DNA of 64,000 nucleotides from Taxillus chinensis (GCA_023512835.1 CM042088.1:7680078-7744077); one strand, 5' to 3'. Shown: positions 46,351 to 58,527, counted from the stretch's first letter. Numbers and translations: made by a program. The notes: a model not told the origin generated them from the letters alone.

Positions 46351-46875
46351 ATGTCTGCCTCTAGAGCAACTCCAACTACCCGCTGTATCAAAGCACCATT
46401 TCCTGCTCGGCGACTGCGATGGCAAAGCCAGTTTACCTATCGGATCATTACTCCCACTCCTTCCCCTCGGGATTGGATCCCGTTTAGCAGCGACGGGGGC
46501 GAGAGTTTTTTAGTGATCGAGTTAGGGGAGGATGATCGGTGCTCTCCCGTGCCAATGAGATGGGGTTCGAGGTTTGAGGATTTGGGTATGAGGAAAAAGA
46601 TGTACAGCGTTGGAGATGAGTGCGTTGAGGTTAGAAGAGCCGAAGATGAGCGATTTTCAATCCAACAACCTATGAGGCGGTCGTTTTCGTTAGACTCGTC
46701 CAACGACCACTTGCTTCATAAGTCGGTAATGGAGATTGCAAAACACGAAAGGAGCTGCGACGTCATTGTTGATGTGGAGGGCTGCAGTATCAGAGTTCGA
46801 AGATCGTTGTTCTCTTTCGGGTATCATGGAAAGGGAACCAGAAATTCAGTGATGCCGGCGGCAGTGATGGTGTAA
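46351..46875 (+). pseudogene. C-terminal gene fragment, possibly RING-H2 (ATL-type) ligase, cut by an LTR
   Basis: A 174-codon frame from ATG 46351. The part from about residue 50 reads like a plant protein: FLVIELGEDD, MRWGSRFEDLG, MRKKMYSVGDECVEVR, MRRSFSLDSSND, then RVRRSLFSFGYHGKGTRNSVMP. This style (RRSFSLDSS..., RVRRS.FSFG.G.G.RNSV.P) recalls the tails of ATL-type RING-H2 ubiquitin ligases, but no C3H2C3 RING or membrane segment precedes it and the identification is tentative. The TAA stop at 46873-46875 lies within the first bases (TGTAA) of the adjacent LTR. Most likely a truncated gene end. Confidence 0.45.
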
Positions 46876-47763
46876 AGACTCGTATTTGGGTAGTTTTGAG
46901 AGATAGTCATTCTATAGGAATGCAACTATCTGGACGGTAGTGTAGTCGTCGATGTGAGCATTTTGACTGTACTTGGGCCCGATTTCGAGTCGGGGCCCCG
47001 TTTGACCCGATTGTTGACTTTTCAGGGTTTATTGGTTGACTTTGCGTTTGGGCAGTCTTTTGGGTGTAATAATATCTGTTTAGTATTGTGCTCGTCATTT
47101 CGAGCGTTTTGACAGTAATTGGGCTCAATTTGGAGTTCGTGACCTCGGGAGGTCAATTATTGCGTTCGGGAGATCAATTATTACTGGGAGGCCAATTATT
47201 GGCAGCAGTATAAATAATTAAGAAAACTGCATTATCCCTTTAATTTTGCTTGGTGCGTGCATGTTTGAGCAAGAGAGAGAAAGAGAAAAGGTGAAGAACT
47301 TCACTTGGCGATTTTGGGGCGATTGGAGCTCGAGGATCGCAAATAATCTTCCAGGTAGGTGTCCTTGAACCTCTTATCTCGATTTTGTCTTGGAATATGC
47401 GTGGATTTATAATGAATTATGAATTTGAGAATGAACCCTAAGTTTTGGGGGAAACCCAATTTTGGGGTTAGATATGATGATTTAGCATAAAATCTGTGGT
47501 TAAGAACTAATTTATATCAGTTTGGGTACGTAATTTGGTACTCTGTTTAGTAAAACGTGTGTTTGCGAGTGCCTGGGGGGTTGCTGGGTTGATTCCAGAT
47601 GAAAACCAGGCCAAAAACGATGATGAACAGTACCCTGGGCGAACTGTAAGGTCGAAGTTCATAGTCAGCAGCTTCGTAGTCAGCAGCTGTGGAGTCAGTA
47701 GCTTCGTAGTCAGCAGCTGTGGAGTCAGCAGCTATGGAGTCAGCAGCTTCGTTAGTTCGGATC
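46871..47763 (+). repeat. 5' part of a D-family LTR, interrupted by element D
   Basis: It starts TGTAAAGACTCGT and is collinear with the first 830 or so bp of the D LTR. It includes the donor-like CCAG|GTAGGT at 47,354 and GTAGTCAGCAGCT repeats at 47,655-47,755. It stops at GGATC, where a new LTR start follows. The rest should lie beyond element D, outside the window. Confidence 0.85.
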
Positions 47764-48098
47764 TGTAAAGACTCGTATTTGGGTAGTTTTGAGAGATAGT
47801 CATTCTATGGGAATGTAACTATCTGAACGGTAGTGTAGCCGTCGATGTGAGCATTTTGACTGTACTTGGGCCCGATTTCGAGTCGGGGCCCCATTTGACC
47901 CGATTGTTGACTTTTCGGGGTTTATTGGTTGACTTTGCGTTTGAGCAGTCATTTGAGTGTGATAATATCTGAACAGTGTTGTGCTCGTCATTTCGAGCGT
48001 TTTGACAGTAATTTGACTCAATTTGGAGTTCGTGACCTCGGGAGGTCAATTATTGCGTTCGGGTCAATTATTGCTGGGAGGTCAATTATTGGCAACGG

Positions 48099-48109
48099 TA
48101 TATATATAA
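48099..48109 (+). promoter_or_regulatory. TATA box of the D 5' LTR
   Basis: TATATATATAA followed about 60 bp later by a (GA)n leader. The 3' LTR has the same at 55,821-55,831. Confidence 0.6.
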
Positions 48110-48257
48110 TTAAGAACTGCCTTATCTCTTTAATTTCCAATTATTGGTGCGTGCGTGTTTGAGCAAGAGAGAGAGAGAGAGAAGGTGAAGAGCGTGAAGA
48201 GCTTTCTTGGCGATTTTAGGGCGATTGGAGCTCGTGGATCGCAATAAACCTTTCCAG

Positions 48258-49585
48258 GTAGGTGTCCTTAACTGTCTTATCTCGATCCTATCTTTGAATA
48301 TGTGATCTGTGGTTGTATGAGTGTGTATTTTATGAGGGTTGAGAAGTCAACCATGGAGGTCTAGATTTAGATCTAGATGAATATATGATTTGTGTGTATT
48401 TCTGTTGTTATCGTGCAAATTAGAGGCGTTTAGGACGCGTTTTCAGGTAAATATTGCAGTTTATTGTGTAAAATATGTGTTTATGAGTGTCTGGGGGTCA
48501 CTGGGTTGCTTCCAGATGAAGAACAGGCCAAAAACGACGATGAACAGTACCCTGGGCGAACTGTAGGGTCGAAGTTCGTAGTCAGCAGCTTTGTAGTCCG
48601 GAGGAGTTAGTCCGGATCAGTAATCCGGAGTAGTTAGTCCAGATCAGTAGTCCGGAGGAGTTAGTCCGGATCAGTAGCATCAGTCCGTAGCATCGCTCCG
48701 CAGCATCAAATCCGTAGCATCAAATCCGCAGTAGTGATCCGCAGTTTCAATCCGCAACAGTGTTCCGCAGCAGTGCAACTGCACTACACTTGACATTTAC
48801 ATTGTAAACCATTATGCCTCAAGCATTTTACTTAAGTTACAATGTAAATAACGAAATACCCCCCATTTGGATTCAAAGAAAAATACTAGAAAAATTAATT
48901 CCCACTCTTTTAAAATGTGAAAATTGGGATTTAGTGTAAAATCTCGGAAAAACCCAAAAGTTCGTAGTGGTGAATTTTTGGAAAGTGGGGTTAGACATCT
49001 CAGAAAAATCCCCAAAAATCAGATTATCTTATTTATGATATGGGAACCCAATGCCGGGACTTTTGATTTCAAGAAAATAGCTGCTATGGGTACTTCATTC
49101 ATAAATCAAGGATTGAGGATTTACTTGTGAAGACTGGCTACAGTTCCAAAGGAAATGTTGAGAATGACATGCCATACTAATGTTAGTATGTTGGTGTGAG
49201 GTATTGGGGCATGGACTCCGTCACTTATTTGGGTTCTCACCGTGATGCACCGATGGTGCTATGTGGTTGACGTGGCAGGCATATGCACCGATGGCAGGCC
49301 TGTGTGGCGACTGTGGCCGGGCATATTGCGCTGTGGACAGGCTAAGGCCTGAGTTGAGCCGTTGAGCTCGTGGAGCTAGGGCTGAGTGCCCTGAGCTGGG
49401 ATCCCATGGAGGATCGTGGACAAGTTGTCCTGTATAGGCAGGCTGAGTCCTGTTGATTGTGCACACTACACAGTGCACGAGTACACAGAGCATGTAGTAT
49501 AGACTTGTATGTCTGCATGATGTGGAGTGTTGGGGTCACCTGCTGAGCTTGTCGCTCACCCCTACTTGTTGTTTACCTTTTTTAG
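48258..49585 (+). other. Possible LTR-internal leader intron (chromovirus D)
   Basis: Strong donor TTCCAG|GTAGGTG at 48,258. The acceptor is TTTACCTTTTTTAG ending 49,585, with GCTCACC 27 nt upstream. The block CTGAGCTTGTCGCTCACCCC is shared with families A-C although the rest of the LTR is unrelated. Confidence 0.45.
48795..48849 (+). repeat. Conserved 13-bp inverted repeat in D 5' LTR
   Basis: Arms ATTTACATTGTAA / TTACAATGTAAAT, loop 29 nt. It directly precedes the conserved AACGAAATACCCC. Confidence 0.85.
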
Positions 49586-49960
49586 GTGTGACCCGAGACT
49601 AGTGGAGGACTTTCTTCCAGGAGGACGAGCCCACTACTCTGATGTATGATATAGTACTTTATTCTGTATTGTGTATTGTCTTATGTTTGTATCCCGGACA
49701 TGAGTCCATGGACAGTTATATTTGCATACTGTTTGTGATGTGATGTCTGTATGACTGTTTGACTTATTGTATGCATGATGATGTATGGGAACGTACAGGA
49801 TTACCCTTGATGTATGACTGTACAGGGTTGCATATTTGAGACAGCACCCGCGGTGTAGTCTCTATTGGTGCTAGTCACCAACCCCTTGACCTTTCGGGTG
49901 CGGGCAAGGGGAAGTCATGTTCCTAGTTCCGGGTTCCCTGGAATTTGGGGGCGTGATAAG

Positions 49961-49973
49961 TTGGTATCAGAGC
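49961..49973 (+). other. Primer-binding site of chromovirus D
   Basis: TTGGTATCAGAGC, exact complement of the initiator-Met tRNA 3' end, two bases after the LTR. Confidence 0.92.
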
Positions 49974-50449
49974 ATGGTCTAGTGGACCTAGGTTAGTGAG
50001 GGGTGGTTAATTGATTCCATGTGACTTGGAAAACTGTAGGGAGGGCGCCTAATCAACGCAGTCCTTACATGTGTTCTAGGTTATTTTGGTGTCAGTTAGA
50101 TCATCCTAGGAGCATACATGGGGTGCATTTCTAGTGGTATGATTGTGTGCATATAGGGCACTAGATTTTCTTTGTTTGTGATATGATTGCATTTGGTGCC
50201 AGGATGGCACGTGGCCGTGAGAGCCAGGACTGGATGTGGTGTACCCTGATGGGGGGACACGATGCTATATGCATGGTTATGGACCTACGGGTCATGTGGT
50301 GTACCCTGAGGGGTGACACGATGCTATATGCATGGTATGGACCTACGGGTCGTGTGGTGGGAACCTACAAGTCGGTTGCGCCTTTGATGGCTGTTTGTGC
50401 TAGTAGTGCTAGTATTGATTGTTTGACTGTTTGTTGTTGTGGCCAGTGT

Positions 50450-51815
50450 ATGGCACCACCGAGGAGGGTTGTCCGAGGCCAGGGTCCGGCAGAGGAGCCC
50501 ACGATAGAGTCGGGGCACCAGGGGGCGGCGAGCCCGCAGCCAGGGTCATCGGCTCCCGTTGTGGGACCTGATTTGACGCAGTGTTGATTCGATTGCAGGA
50601 GGCCATGCAGGGTATGCAAGGCTCGATGAGGGATATGGCTAGAGAGGTGGATGAGCTGAAGAGGCAGCAGCAGCCTCAGCAGCCACCATAGCCTCAGCAG
50701 CAGGAGGCGAGGGTGGTGTAGGATGTGCACCAGCAGGAGGTTGTGATAGAGCCAGCACGACGAGGAGTGGATTGGGTTGCACAGTTTTTGAAACATGCAC
50801 CCAGGACTTTTGAGGATGGTTCACGACCAGAGGCAGCCGAGGACTGGATTAGATGGACAGAGGACATCTTTGAGATGATCAGGGTGCCAGATGAGTAGAG
50901 AGTGCGCGTGGCGACGCACTATCTGTTGGGTATCCCACGCAGGTGGTGGGAATCCACTAGAGCTGTCCATGGCAGTCAGATGAGCTGGAGAGAGTTTGTT
51001 GAGTGCTTCTTTGGGGAGTATTTTCCCAACTCGATACAGTATGCCCGACGGAGAGAGTATTATGAGCTTCAGCAGGGTGGCCAGACGGTGGGTGAGTATG
51101 TGCAAGCCTTCACAGATTTAGGGCGGTTTGCTCTTAAGGCTTGGGAAAAGGAAGGTCGGAAGACGCAGGACTTCATTCAGAGCTTGAGGCCATCTTTGAA
51201 AAGATAGCTGGAACCGATGCAGTTGACCAGCTATCGGGAGGCAGTCAACAAGGCGCTCATTATTGAGTGAGGTCAGGATCAGGCGAGAGCCCAGAGGCCG
51301 GGCGGTTCGGCAGGTCCGAGCAAGAAGAGGCAACGGGGGGAGAGCAGTGCCGCTCAGCCTGAGAGGAGGCAGGTGCAGAGGGTTTCCAGTCAGGCGGTGG
51401 GACCCCGTGAGAGTTCAGCCAGTAAGAGGCCAGGTACCTGTTGGAGTTGTGGTTTGACCGGGCATGTCTCGAGAGACTGCCCAAGGAAAAAGATGACCTG
51501 TTTCTGATGCGGGAACATAGGGCATGGAGCTAGGGAATGTGTTACCCTTAGCTCGACCAGCAGTGTAGGCCCTCGTCCGAGAGAGTAGGGACAGAGGAGT
51601 GGGGCTCCGTCTTAGAGGTCAGTGCCGCTGGCACAAAGCACGCAGATGCGACTTGCAGTGCAACAGCCTCAGCGGGAGGCACAGGGTCATGTTGATCAGC
51701 GGGGCAAGGTCCCAATGGGCCAGGCTAGTGGCAGTGGGCCACTAGGGAGGACGTTTGCCCTTACTAGCAGAGAGGCAGAGGTTCCACCAGTGGACGAGGC
51801 AGAACAGGACCTTTA
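50450..51815 (+). pseudogene. gag: gag of chromovirus D, riddled with in-frame stops
   Basis: The ATG at 50450 begins MAPPRRVVRGQGP. One base is missing near 50,580, after which the frame runs to 51,820 without frameshift but with TAG at 50,689, 50,719, 50,896, 51,205, 51,586, 51,613 and 51,814 and TGA at 51,268 and 51,505. The gag core is clear (DWIRWTEDIFEMI, LLGIPRRWWES, FFGEYFPNSIQ, VGEYVQAFTDLGRFA). Zinc knuckle 1 is at 51,439-51,480 (CWSCGLTGHVSRDC); knuckle 2 reads CF*CGNIGHGAREC, the stop fitting CGA to TGA. Confidence 0.88.
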
Positions 51816-54800
51816 GTGGTGAGAGGTACCATTATCATTTCTCATACTATCTGTTCAGTTTTGATTGATACTGGTGCTACCCATTCTTTTATTTCGTATG
51901 CTACGGTGATTGGGTTAGAGTTAGACCAGGAGACAGTTAGTCAGTCTCTGATGGTTGCTTCACCTTTGGGTGGACTTGTGATACTTGAGAGTATCTGTTG
52001 TGCTTGTCAGGTAACACTTGGGGGTGTTAACCTGTTGTGTGATTTGTATATCATGGAGTTAGATGATGTTGATGTTATCCTGGGTATGGATTGGTTGGTC
52101 TCCGTGGAGGCCAAGATTGATTGTTTTCGACGGTGTGTGACGTTCCTCACACCAGAGGGCACGCGGGGTGTCTTTGTGGGTGAGTGGACCGAGGAGGCAT
52201 GCAGGTTGGGACCTTTGAGACATGGGTGGGGTGATGTGACCCACCAGTTAGCCAGCTTGACGTTGGTCGACAGGAGGAGAGAGGGGAAGGCTGTTTTGCC
52301 ACCCATTGTAGATCAGTTCCCGGATGTGTTTCCCGAGGACTTGGTCAGTTTGCCACCCGTGAGGGAGGTAGAGTTTTCGATCGAGTTGTTGCCAGGGACA
52401 ACACCGATCAGGTTAGCGGCCTACAGGATGGCACCGACAGAGCTTAGAGAGCTCAAGAGACAAATAGACGATCTTTTGGCACGAGGCTTTATCAGGCGGA
52501 GTAGCTCACCGTGGGGCGCTCCAGTGTTGTTCGCCAAGAAGGCGGATGGTTCACTTCGGCTGTGTATAGACTACCAGAAGCTGAACCAGGTGACTGTGAA
52601 GAACAGGTATCCATTGCCGAGGATCGTTGACTTGTTCGATTAGTTTCGCAGTGCGAGATGGTTTTCCAAGATAGACTTGAGATCTGGATACCATCAGTTG
52701 AGGGTTAGGGAAGCAGATATCCCTAAGACCGCGTTCAGTTGTCGTTATGGGCACTATGAGTGGCTTGTGATGCCGTTTGGGCTCACGAATGCTCCAGCAG
52801 TGTTTATAGGATTGATGAACCAGGTATTTGCTGCATATTTAAATATGTTCATTGTGGTGTTCATTGACGATATTTTGGTCTATTCAGCGACCAAGAGGGA
52901 GCATGAAGAGCATTTGCAGGTTGTGTTGCAGACCTTGCAGGAGCATCGGTTGTACGCGAAGTTCACGAAATGTGACTTCTGGTTGCAACAGGTGCACTTC
53001 TTGGGGCATGTGCTATCTTCGGAGGGTATTACAGTGGATCCTGAGAAGATTGAGGCGGTTATGTCGTGGAAGAGGCTCACGAATGTGTTTGAGATTCGTA
53101 GCTTCCTTGGTTTGGCAGGCTATTATCGGAGGTTCGTAGAGGATTTTTCCAGGTTGGCATCTCCTATGACACACCTGACCAGGAAGGGAGTTCCTTTTGT
53201 TTGGTCTGATGCGTGTGAGAGTGCTTTCATGGAGTTGAAGGCACGATTGACCTCAGCGCCTATCTTGATTCTTCCACAGGAGGGTGTGCCTTTCGAGGTG
53301 TATTGTGATGCTTCCAGGGTGGGACTTGGTTGTGTGCTGATGCAGACTCGGCAGGTGATTGCTTATGGATCTAGGCAGTTGAGACCACATGAGCATAACT
53401 ATCCCACGCGTGATTTGGAGTTGGCTGCAGTGATCTTTGCTTTAAAGAGCTGGCAGCATTATCTACTTGGGGAGATATTTGTGGTGTATACGGACCACAA
53501 GAGCTTGCAGTATATCTTTTCTTAGCGAGACCTGAACCTTAGGCAGAGGCGGTGGGTGGAGTACCTGCAGCAGTTTGAGTTTGATATGATGTACACCCCT
53601 GGGAAGGGTAATGTGGTGGCGGATGCTCGAGTAGGAAGAGCGGGGGCCGTGGTGGCCCATTGTGCCATTAAAGAATGGGAGATGATGGGTCAGTTGGCAG
53701 CGATGAGGTTGCAAATGGTGACCAGTGAGGGGCGAGGGACCCTCAGTGTTGTTGTCGCAGTCCCTGAGTTGCAGCGTAGGATCATAGAGGATCAGCGGGG
53801 GGACATTGATTGTGATGTCATCAGAGACAGGATTCAGACTGGGCAGGCATCTTCTGATTGGACTGAGGATGCAGAGCATATATTGAGGTATAGGGGTCAC
53901 CTGATAGTTCCCACTTCTCTTTAGGAGGAGGTTCTTCGGGAATTTCACCAGTCGAGGTTAGCTGTACATCCTGGTGGGACCAAGATGTACCATGCCATGA
54001 GGAGGCAGTTTTGGTGGCCAGGCCTGAAGAAGGCCGTTGCTGATTTTGTGAGGAGGTGTTTGACTTGTCAGCAGGTCAAGGCAGAGCACCTGAGATCAGT
54101 TGGTGAGTTGCAGTCATTGCCAGTGCCAGAGTGGAAATGGGACCACGTGACCATGGATTTTGTCACTAGACTTCCTCGTTCCAGGGGACACGACACGATA
54201 TGGGTAGTTGTCGACCGGTTGACCAAATCGGCACATTTTATTCCGATTCGAGAGACAGACCTAGTGAGGACTTTGGGATAGAGGTATATTGATATTATTG
54301 TGCGGTTGCATGGAGTCCCATTGTCTATTGTATCTGATCGGGACGCGAGGTTCACCTCTCAGTTTTGGAGACAGTTGCAGCGAGCCTTGGGTACTAGGGT
54401 GAACCTCAGTACAGCCTTTCACCCGTAGACGGATGGTCAGTTGGAGTGGACGATTTAGACGCTCGAGGATATGTTGCGTGCCTGTGTCCTAGATTTTGGA
54501 GGTTGTTGGGAGACTCACCTTCCTTTGGTGGAGTTCTCTTACAACAACAGTTATCAGGCCACGATTGGGATGGCTCCGTATGAGGCACTGTATGGGCGGC
54601 CTTGTAGATCACCCTTGTGTTGGGCACAGACGGGAGAGACAGCAGTTCTCGGTCCCGATATGGTTCGAGAGACCACAGAGATAGTGCAGCTGATTCGGCA
54701 GCGCATGTTGACAAGCAGAGTAGCGAGAAGTCCTACGCGGACCAGAGGCGTCGACCTTTGCAGTTTGAGGTGGGGGATCGTGTATTTTTGCGGGTTTCAC

Positions 54801-55201
54801 CACGTCGAGGGCATCGGAGGTTTGGACGTGGATCCAAACTTTCCCCTCGTTTTGTGGGGCCGTTTGAGATTGTTGCCACCGTGGGCGCAGTGGCTTACCG
54901 ATTAGCTTTGCCACCAGAGTGGGCGCGAGTACATGATGTGTTTCATGTGTCTCAGTTGAGGCGGTATCACCCTGATCCTTCCCATGTGTTGGACTATCGT
55001 GAGATAGACTTGGCTAATGATGGTGCCGTTGTTGAGATGCCGACACAGATTTTGGACAGGCGGGACCAGGTCTTGCCAGGCAAGACGATCCCACTAGTTT
55101 GGGTGTTATGGCGACACCGAGGCATGGAGGAGCAGACTTGGGAGAAGTAGAGCCAGATGCGGGTTCTTCATCCTGAGCTGTTCGAGGACGATCAGTCCTG
55201 A
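51816..55201 (+). pseudogene. pol: pol of chromovirus D, in-frame stops
   Basis: Protease DTG at 51,867-51,875. RT from about 52,425 with catalytic DD at 52,866-52,871. RNase H near 53,300 ([10 protein letters not shown]). Integrase HHCC from 53,960 and core (DFVTRLP, SDRDARF). The chromodomain (VWVLWRHRGMEEQTWEK) ends near 55,147, and FEDDQS at 55,201. One reading frame continues from 51,816 to about 54,710 but is broken by TAG at 52,641, 53,523, 53,922, 54,279, 54,426 and 54,456. After a frame change near 54,715 another TAG lies at 55,148. Residues around 54,430-54,460 also show Ser-to-Leu and Arg-to-Trp changes of the C-to-T type. Confidence 0.92.
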
Positions 55202-55472
55202 GGTGGGGAGGATGTGAGGACCTTCCCTGAGGTATGAGTTATGTTTTATGCATTTGTTTTGCATATGTTGTTTGAGATATTGTGTAGCTTGTTGATTGTT
55301 GGCATCCTGGCATCGTGTGAGCCTTTTTGGCTTGTTGTGAGTTGCATTGCACCTGTGTGGTTGGTGATCATGTTGATGATCATATTTTGTGTCTTGTTGT
55401 TGTGCGGTGCTTGAGCTTGGATTTTGCTATGTCTTTTGGGCTTGTGTTTTATTTTCGAGGACGAAAAGTCCT
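55202..55472 (+). other. Spacer between pol and polypurine tract of D
   Basis: Non-coding. It ends with TTTTCGAGGACGAAAAGTCC, the same pre-polypurine motif as in A-C. Confidence 0.6.
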
Positions 55473-55485
55473 AAGGTGGGGAGGA
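55473..55485 (+). other. Polypurine tract of chromovirus D
   Basis: AAGGTGGGGAGGA-type run directly before the 3' LTR start TGTAAAGAC. A near copy (GAGGTGGGGAGGATG) occurs at 55,200-55,214. Confidence 0.85.
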
Positions 55486-57458
55486 TGTAAAGACTCGTAT
55501 TTGGGTAGTTTTGAGAAATAGTCATTCTATGGGAATGTAACTATCTAGATGGTAGTGTAGCCGTCGATGTGAGCATTTTGACTGTACTTGGGCCTGATTT
55601 CGAGTCGGGGCCCTATTTGACCCGATTGTTGACTTTTCGGGGTTTATTGGTTGACTTTGCGTTTGAGCAGTCATTTGAGTGTGATAATATCTGAACAGTA
55701 TTGTGCTCGTCATTTCGAGCGTTTTGACAGTAATTTGACTCAATTTGGAGTTCGTGACCTCGGGAGGTCAATTATTGCGTTCGGGTCAATTATTGCTGGG
55801 AGGTCAATTATTGGCAACGGTATATATATAATTAAGAACTGCCTTATCTCTTTAATTGCCAATTATTGGTGTATGCGTGTTTGAGCAAGAGAGAGAGAGA
55901 GAGAAGGTGAAGAGCGTGAAGAGCTTTCTTGGCGATTTTGGGGCGATTGGAGCTGGTGGATCGCAATAAACCTTTCCAGGTAGGTGTCCTTAACTGTCTT
56001 ATCTCGATCCTATCTTTGAATATGTGATCTGTGGTTGTATGAGTGTGTATTTTATGAGGGTTGAGAAGTCAACCCTGGAGGTCTAGATTTAGATCTAGAT
56101 GAATATATGATTTGTGTGTATTTCTGCTGTTATCGTGCGAATTAGAGGCGTTTAGGACGCGTTTTCAGGTAAATATTGCAATTTATTGCGTAAAACATGT
56201 GTTTATGAGCGTCTGGGGGTCACTGGGTTGCTTCCAGATGAAGAACAGGCCAAAAACGACGATGAACAGTACCTTGGGCGAACTGTAGGGTCGAAGTTCG
56301 TAGTCAGCAGCTTCGTAATCCGGAGTAGTTAGTCCGGATCAGTAGTCCGGAGGAGTTAGTCCGGATCAGTAGTCCAGAGGAGTAGTCCGGATCAGTAGCA
56401 TTAGTTCGTAGCATCGCTCCGCAGCATCAAATCCGAAGTAATGATGCGCAGCTTCAATCCGCAACAGTGTTCCGCAGCAGTGCAATTGCACTGCACTGGA
56501 CATTTACATTGTAAACCATTATGCCTCTCCACATTTGAGTATTATACTTAAGTTACAATGTAAATAACGAAATACCCCCATTTGGATTCAAAGAAAAATA
56601 CTAGAAAAATTAATTCCACTCTTTCAAAATGTGAAAATTGGGATTTAGTGTAAAATCTCAGAAAAACCCAAAAGTTCGTAGTGGTGAATTTTTGGAAAGT
56701 GGGGTTAGACATCTCAAAACAATCCCCAAAAATCAGATTATCTTATTTATGATATGGGAACCCAATGCCGGGACTTTTGATTTCAAGAAAATAGCTGCTA
56801 TGGGTACTTCCTTCATAAATCAAGGATTGAGGATTTACTTGTTAAGACTGGCTACAGTTCCAAAGGAAATGTTGAGAATGACATGCCATACTAATGTTAG
56901 TATGTTGGTGTGAGGTATTGGGGCATGCACTCCGTGACTTATTTGGGTTCTCACCGTGATGCACCGATAGTGCTATGTGGTTGACGTGGCAGGCATATGC
57001 ACCGATGGCAGGCCTATGTGGCGACTGTGGCCGGGCATATTGCGCTGTGGACATGCTAAGGCCTGAGTTGAGCCATTGAGCTCGTGGAGCTAGGGCTAAG
57101 TGCCCTGAGCTGGGATCCCATGGAGGATCGTGGACAAGTTATCCTGTATAGGCAAGCGGGGTCCTGATGTTTGTTTGCAGACTGAGTCCTGATGATTGTG
57201 CACACTACACAGTGCACGAGTACACAGAGCATGTAGTATAGACTTGTATGTCTGCATGATGTGGAGTGTTAGGGTCACCTACTGAGCTTGTCGCTCACCC
57301 TTACTTGTTGTTTACCTTTTTCAAGTGTGACCCGAGACTAGTGGAGGACTTTCTTCAAGGAGGACGTGCCCACTACTCTGATGTATGATACAGTACTGTA
57401 TTCTGTATTGTGTATTATCTTATGTTTGTATCCCGAACATGAGTCCGTGGACAGTTAT
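55486..57458 (+). repeat. 3' LTR of chromovirus D, interrupted by element E
   Basis: Collinear with 47,764-49,740. It includes TATA (55,821), donor CCAG|GTAGGT (55,980), CCGGATCAGTAG repeats (56,310-56,400) and a hairpin (56,502-56,565, loop 38 nt). The acceptor reads TTTTTCAAG here. It stops at GACAGTTAT; the remaining 220 bp or so should follow element E. Confidence 0.92.
56502..56565 (+). repeat. Conserved 13-bp inverted repeat in D 3' LTR
   Basis: Arms identical to the other two copies, loop 38 nt. Confidence 0.85.
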
Positions 57459-58527
57459 TGTAACGCCCCAAATTTGAAACCTCCAAACTGGGTGCGTTAG
57501 CGGAAATTAAATATACAAATTTTATATCAATTTCAAACTATTACTTAATTAATCAAACAAACCATTCATTATTACAAATTTCAATCCAAGATCTTTAAGG
57601 TTTAGGGGTTTAGAGACTAAGTGTCCATAACCCATTATTACATAACAAAGCACACGAGAAAACAACTTAATAAATCTTTAAAATTTCACACAACTTTATT
57701 TCCAAGCACTTCTCGACTCCTTATCCTAGTTTCTCCATCCCTTAATTTCCTGGGGTTGGAAAAGAAATCATAAAAAGGGTGAGCTCAAATAGCCCAGTAA
57801 GGGTAAAATAAGCGGGTAAGGAAAATCATGAAGATATCGAACATAGGAAATACCATATAACATTTGCATACATGATCAACATTTCACAAGGAAATCATAA
57901 CATGGAAGATTATGTTTAGAAATCGTATCATAACATCATGACCTAGGTTAACCACCCAGATACCGTATCATAACATAACGTAACATATTATCAATTGGAT
58001 TGACACTCTCCAGGTGATGTTCTTTACCCAATGCATTGGAGGTCTTTCTGGAACCACCCATTATAAACTTACTTTGTCTAAACATAAGAGGTTATAACAA
58101 CTTTAACATACATAACATGAGGCATATTATAGAATTCCAATAAAACATTCAAAGTTAACAAGGATAACCACGAATATCAAAATGGTTATCTACCCCAATC
58201 AATAGCATAGATTACCAAGAGAGATTAAAAAGAGACTAATCTAATCTTCTCAACAATAAAATGGAATAAGAAACATAAAACTCTTACAATAATAATTCCA
58301 AATAAAACAAGATAAAGAGGAAGAGAAAAGTAAGAATAAAGAAAAGAAAAACCCTTACTATCCGCTTGTCGTTCTCCGCGTTCTAAACCTTAAAAAAAAA
58401 TATCAAAACACTAAATTAGCATTAATGCTTGAAAAGTTCAATATCACACATATCTCCTTTATATATATATATATCATACTTTAACTTATATCTTTTAATA
58501 GGCATACCGTGCTTGTGGGGTTGAATA

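Larger units (their letters stand above)
47764..49958 (+). repeat. 5' LTR of chromovirus D (2195 bp)
   Basis: It starts TGTAAAGACTCGT and ends GGGGGCGTGATA, with TA in place of the usual terminal CA (a C-to-T change). TATA at 48,099-48,109, GA-rich leader near 48,165. TAGTCCGGATCAG repeats at 48,594-48,670, hairpin at 48,795-48,849. Confidence 0.93.
47764..57458 (+). mobile_element. Ty3/gypsy chromovirus D, inserted in a related LTR and itself interrupted
   Basis: 5' LTR, PBS, gag, pol with chromodomain, polypurine tract and a 3' LTR cut at 57,458 by element E. The preceding GGATC is the presumed left target site. It is a different family from A/B, with the same domain order. The first 400 bp of the two LTRs differ at about ten positions, so D is older than B. 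Confidence 0.93.
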
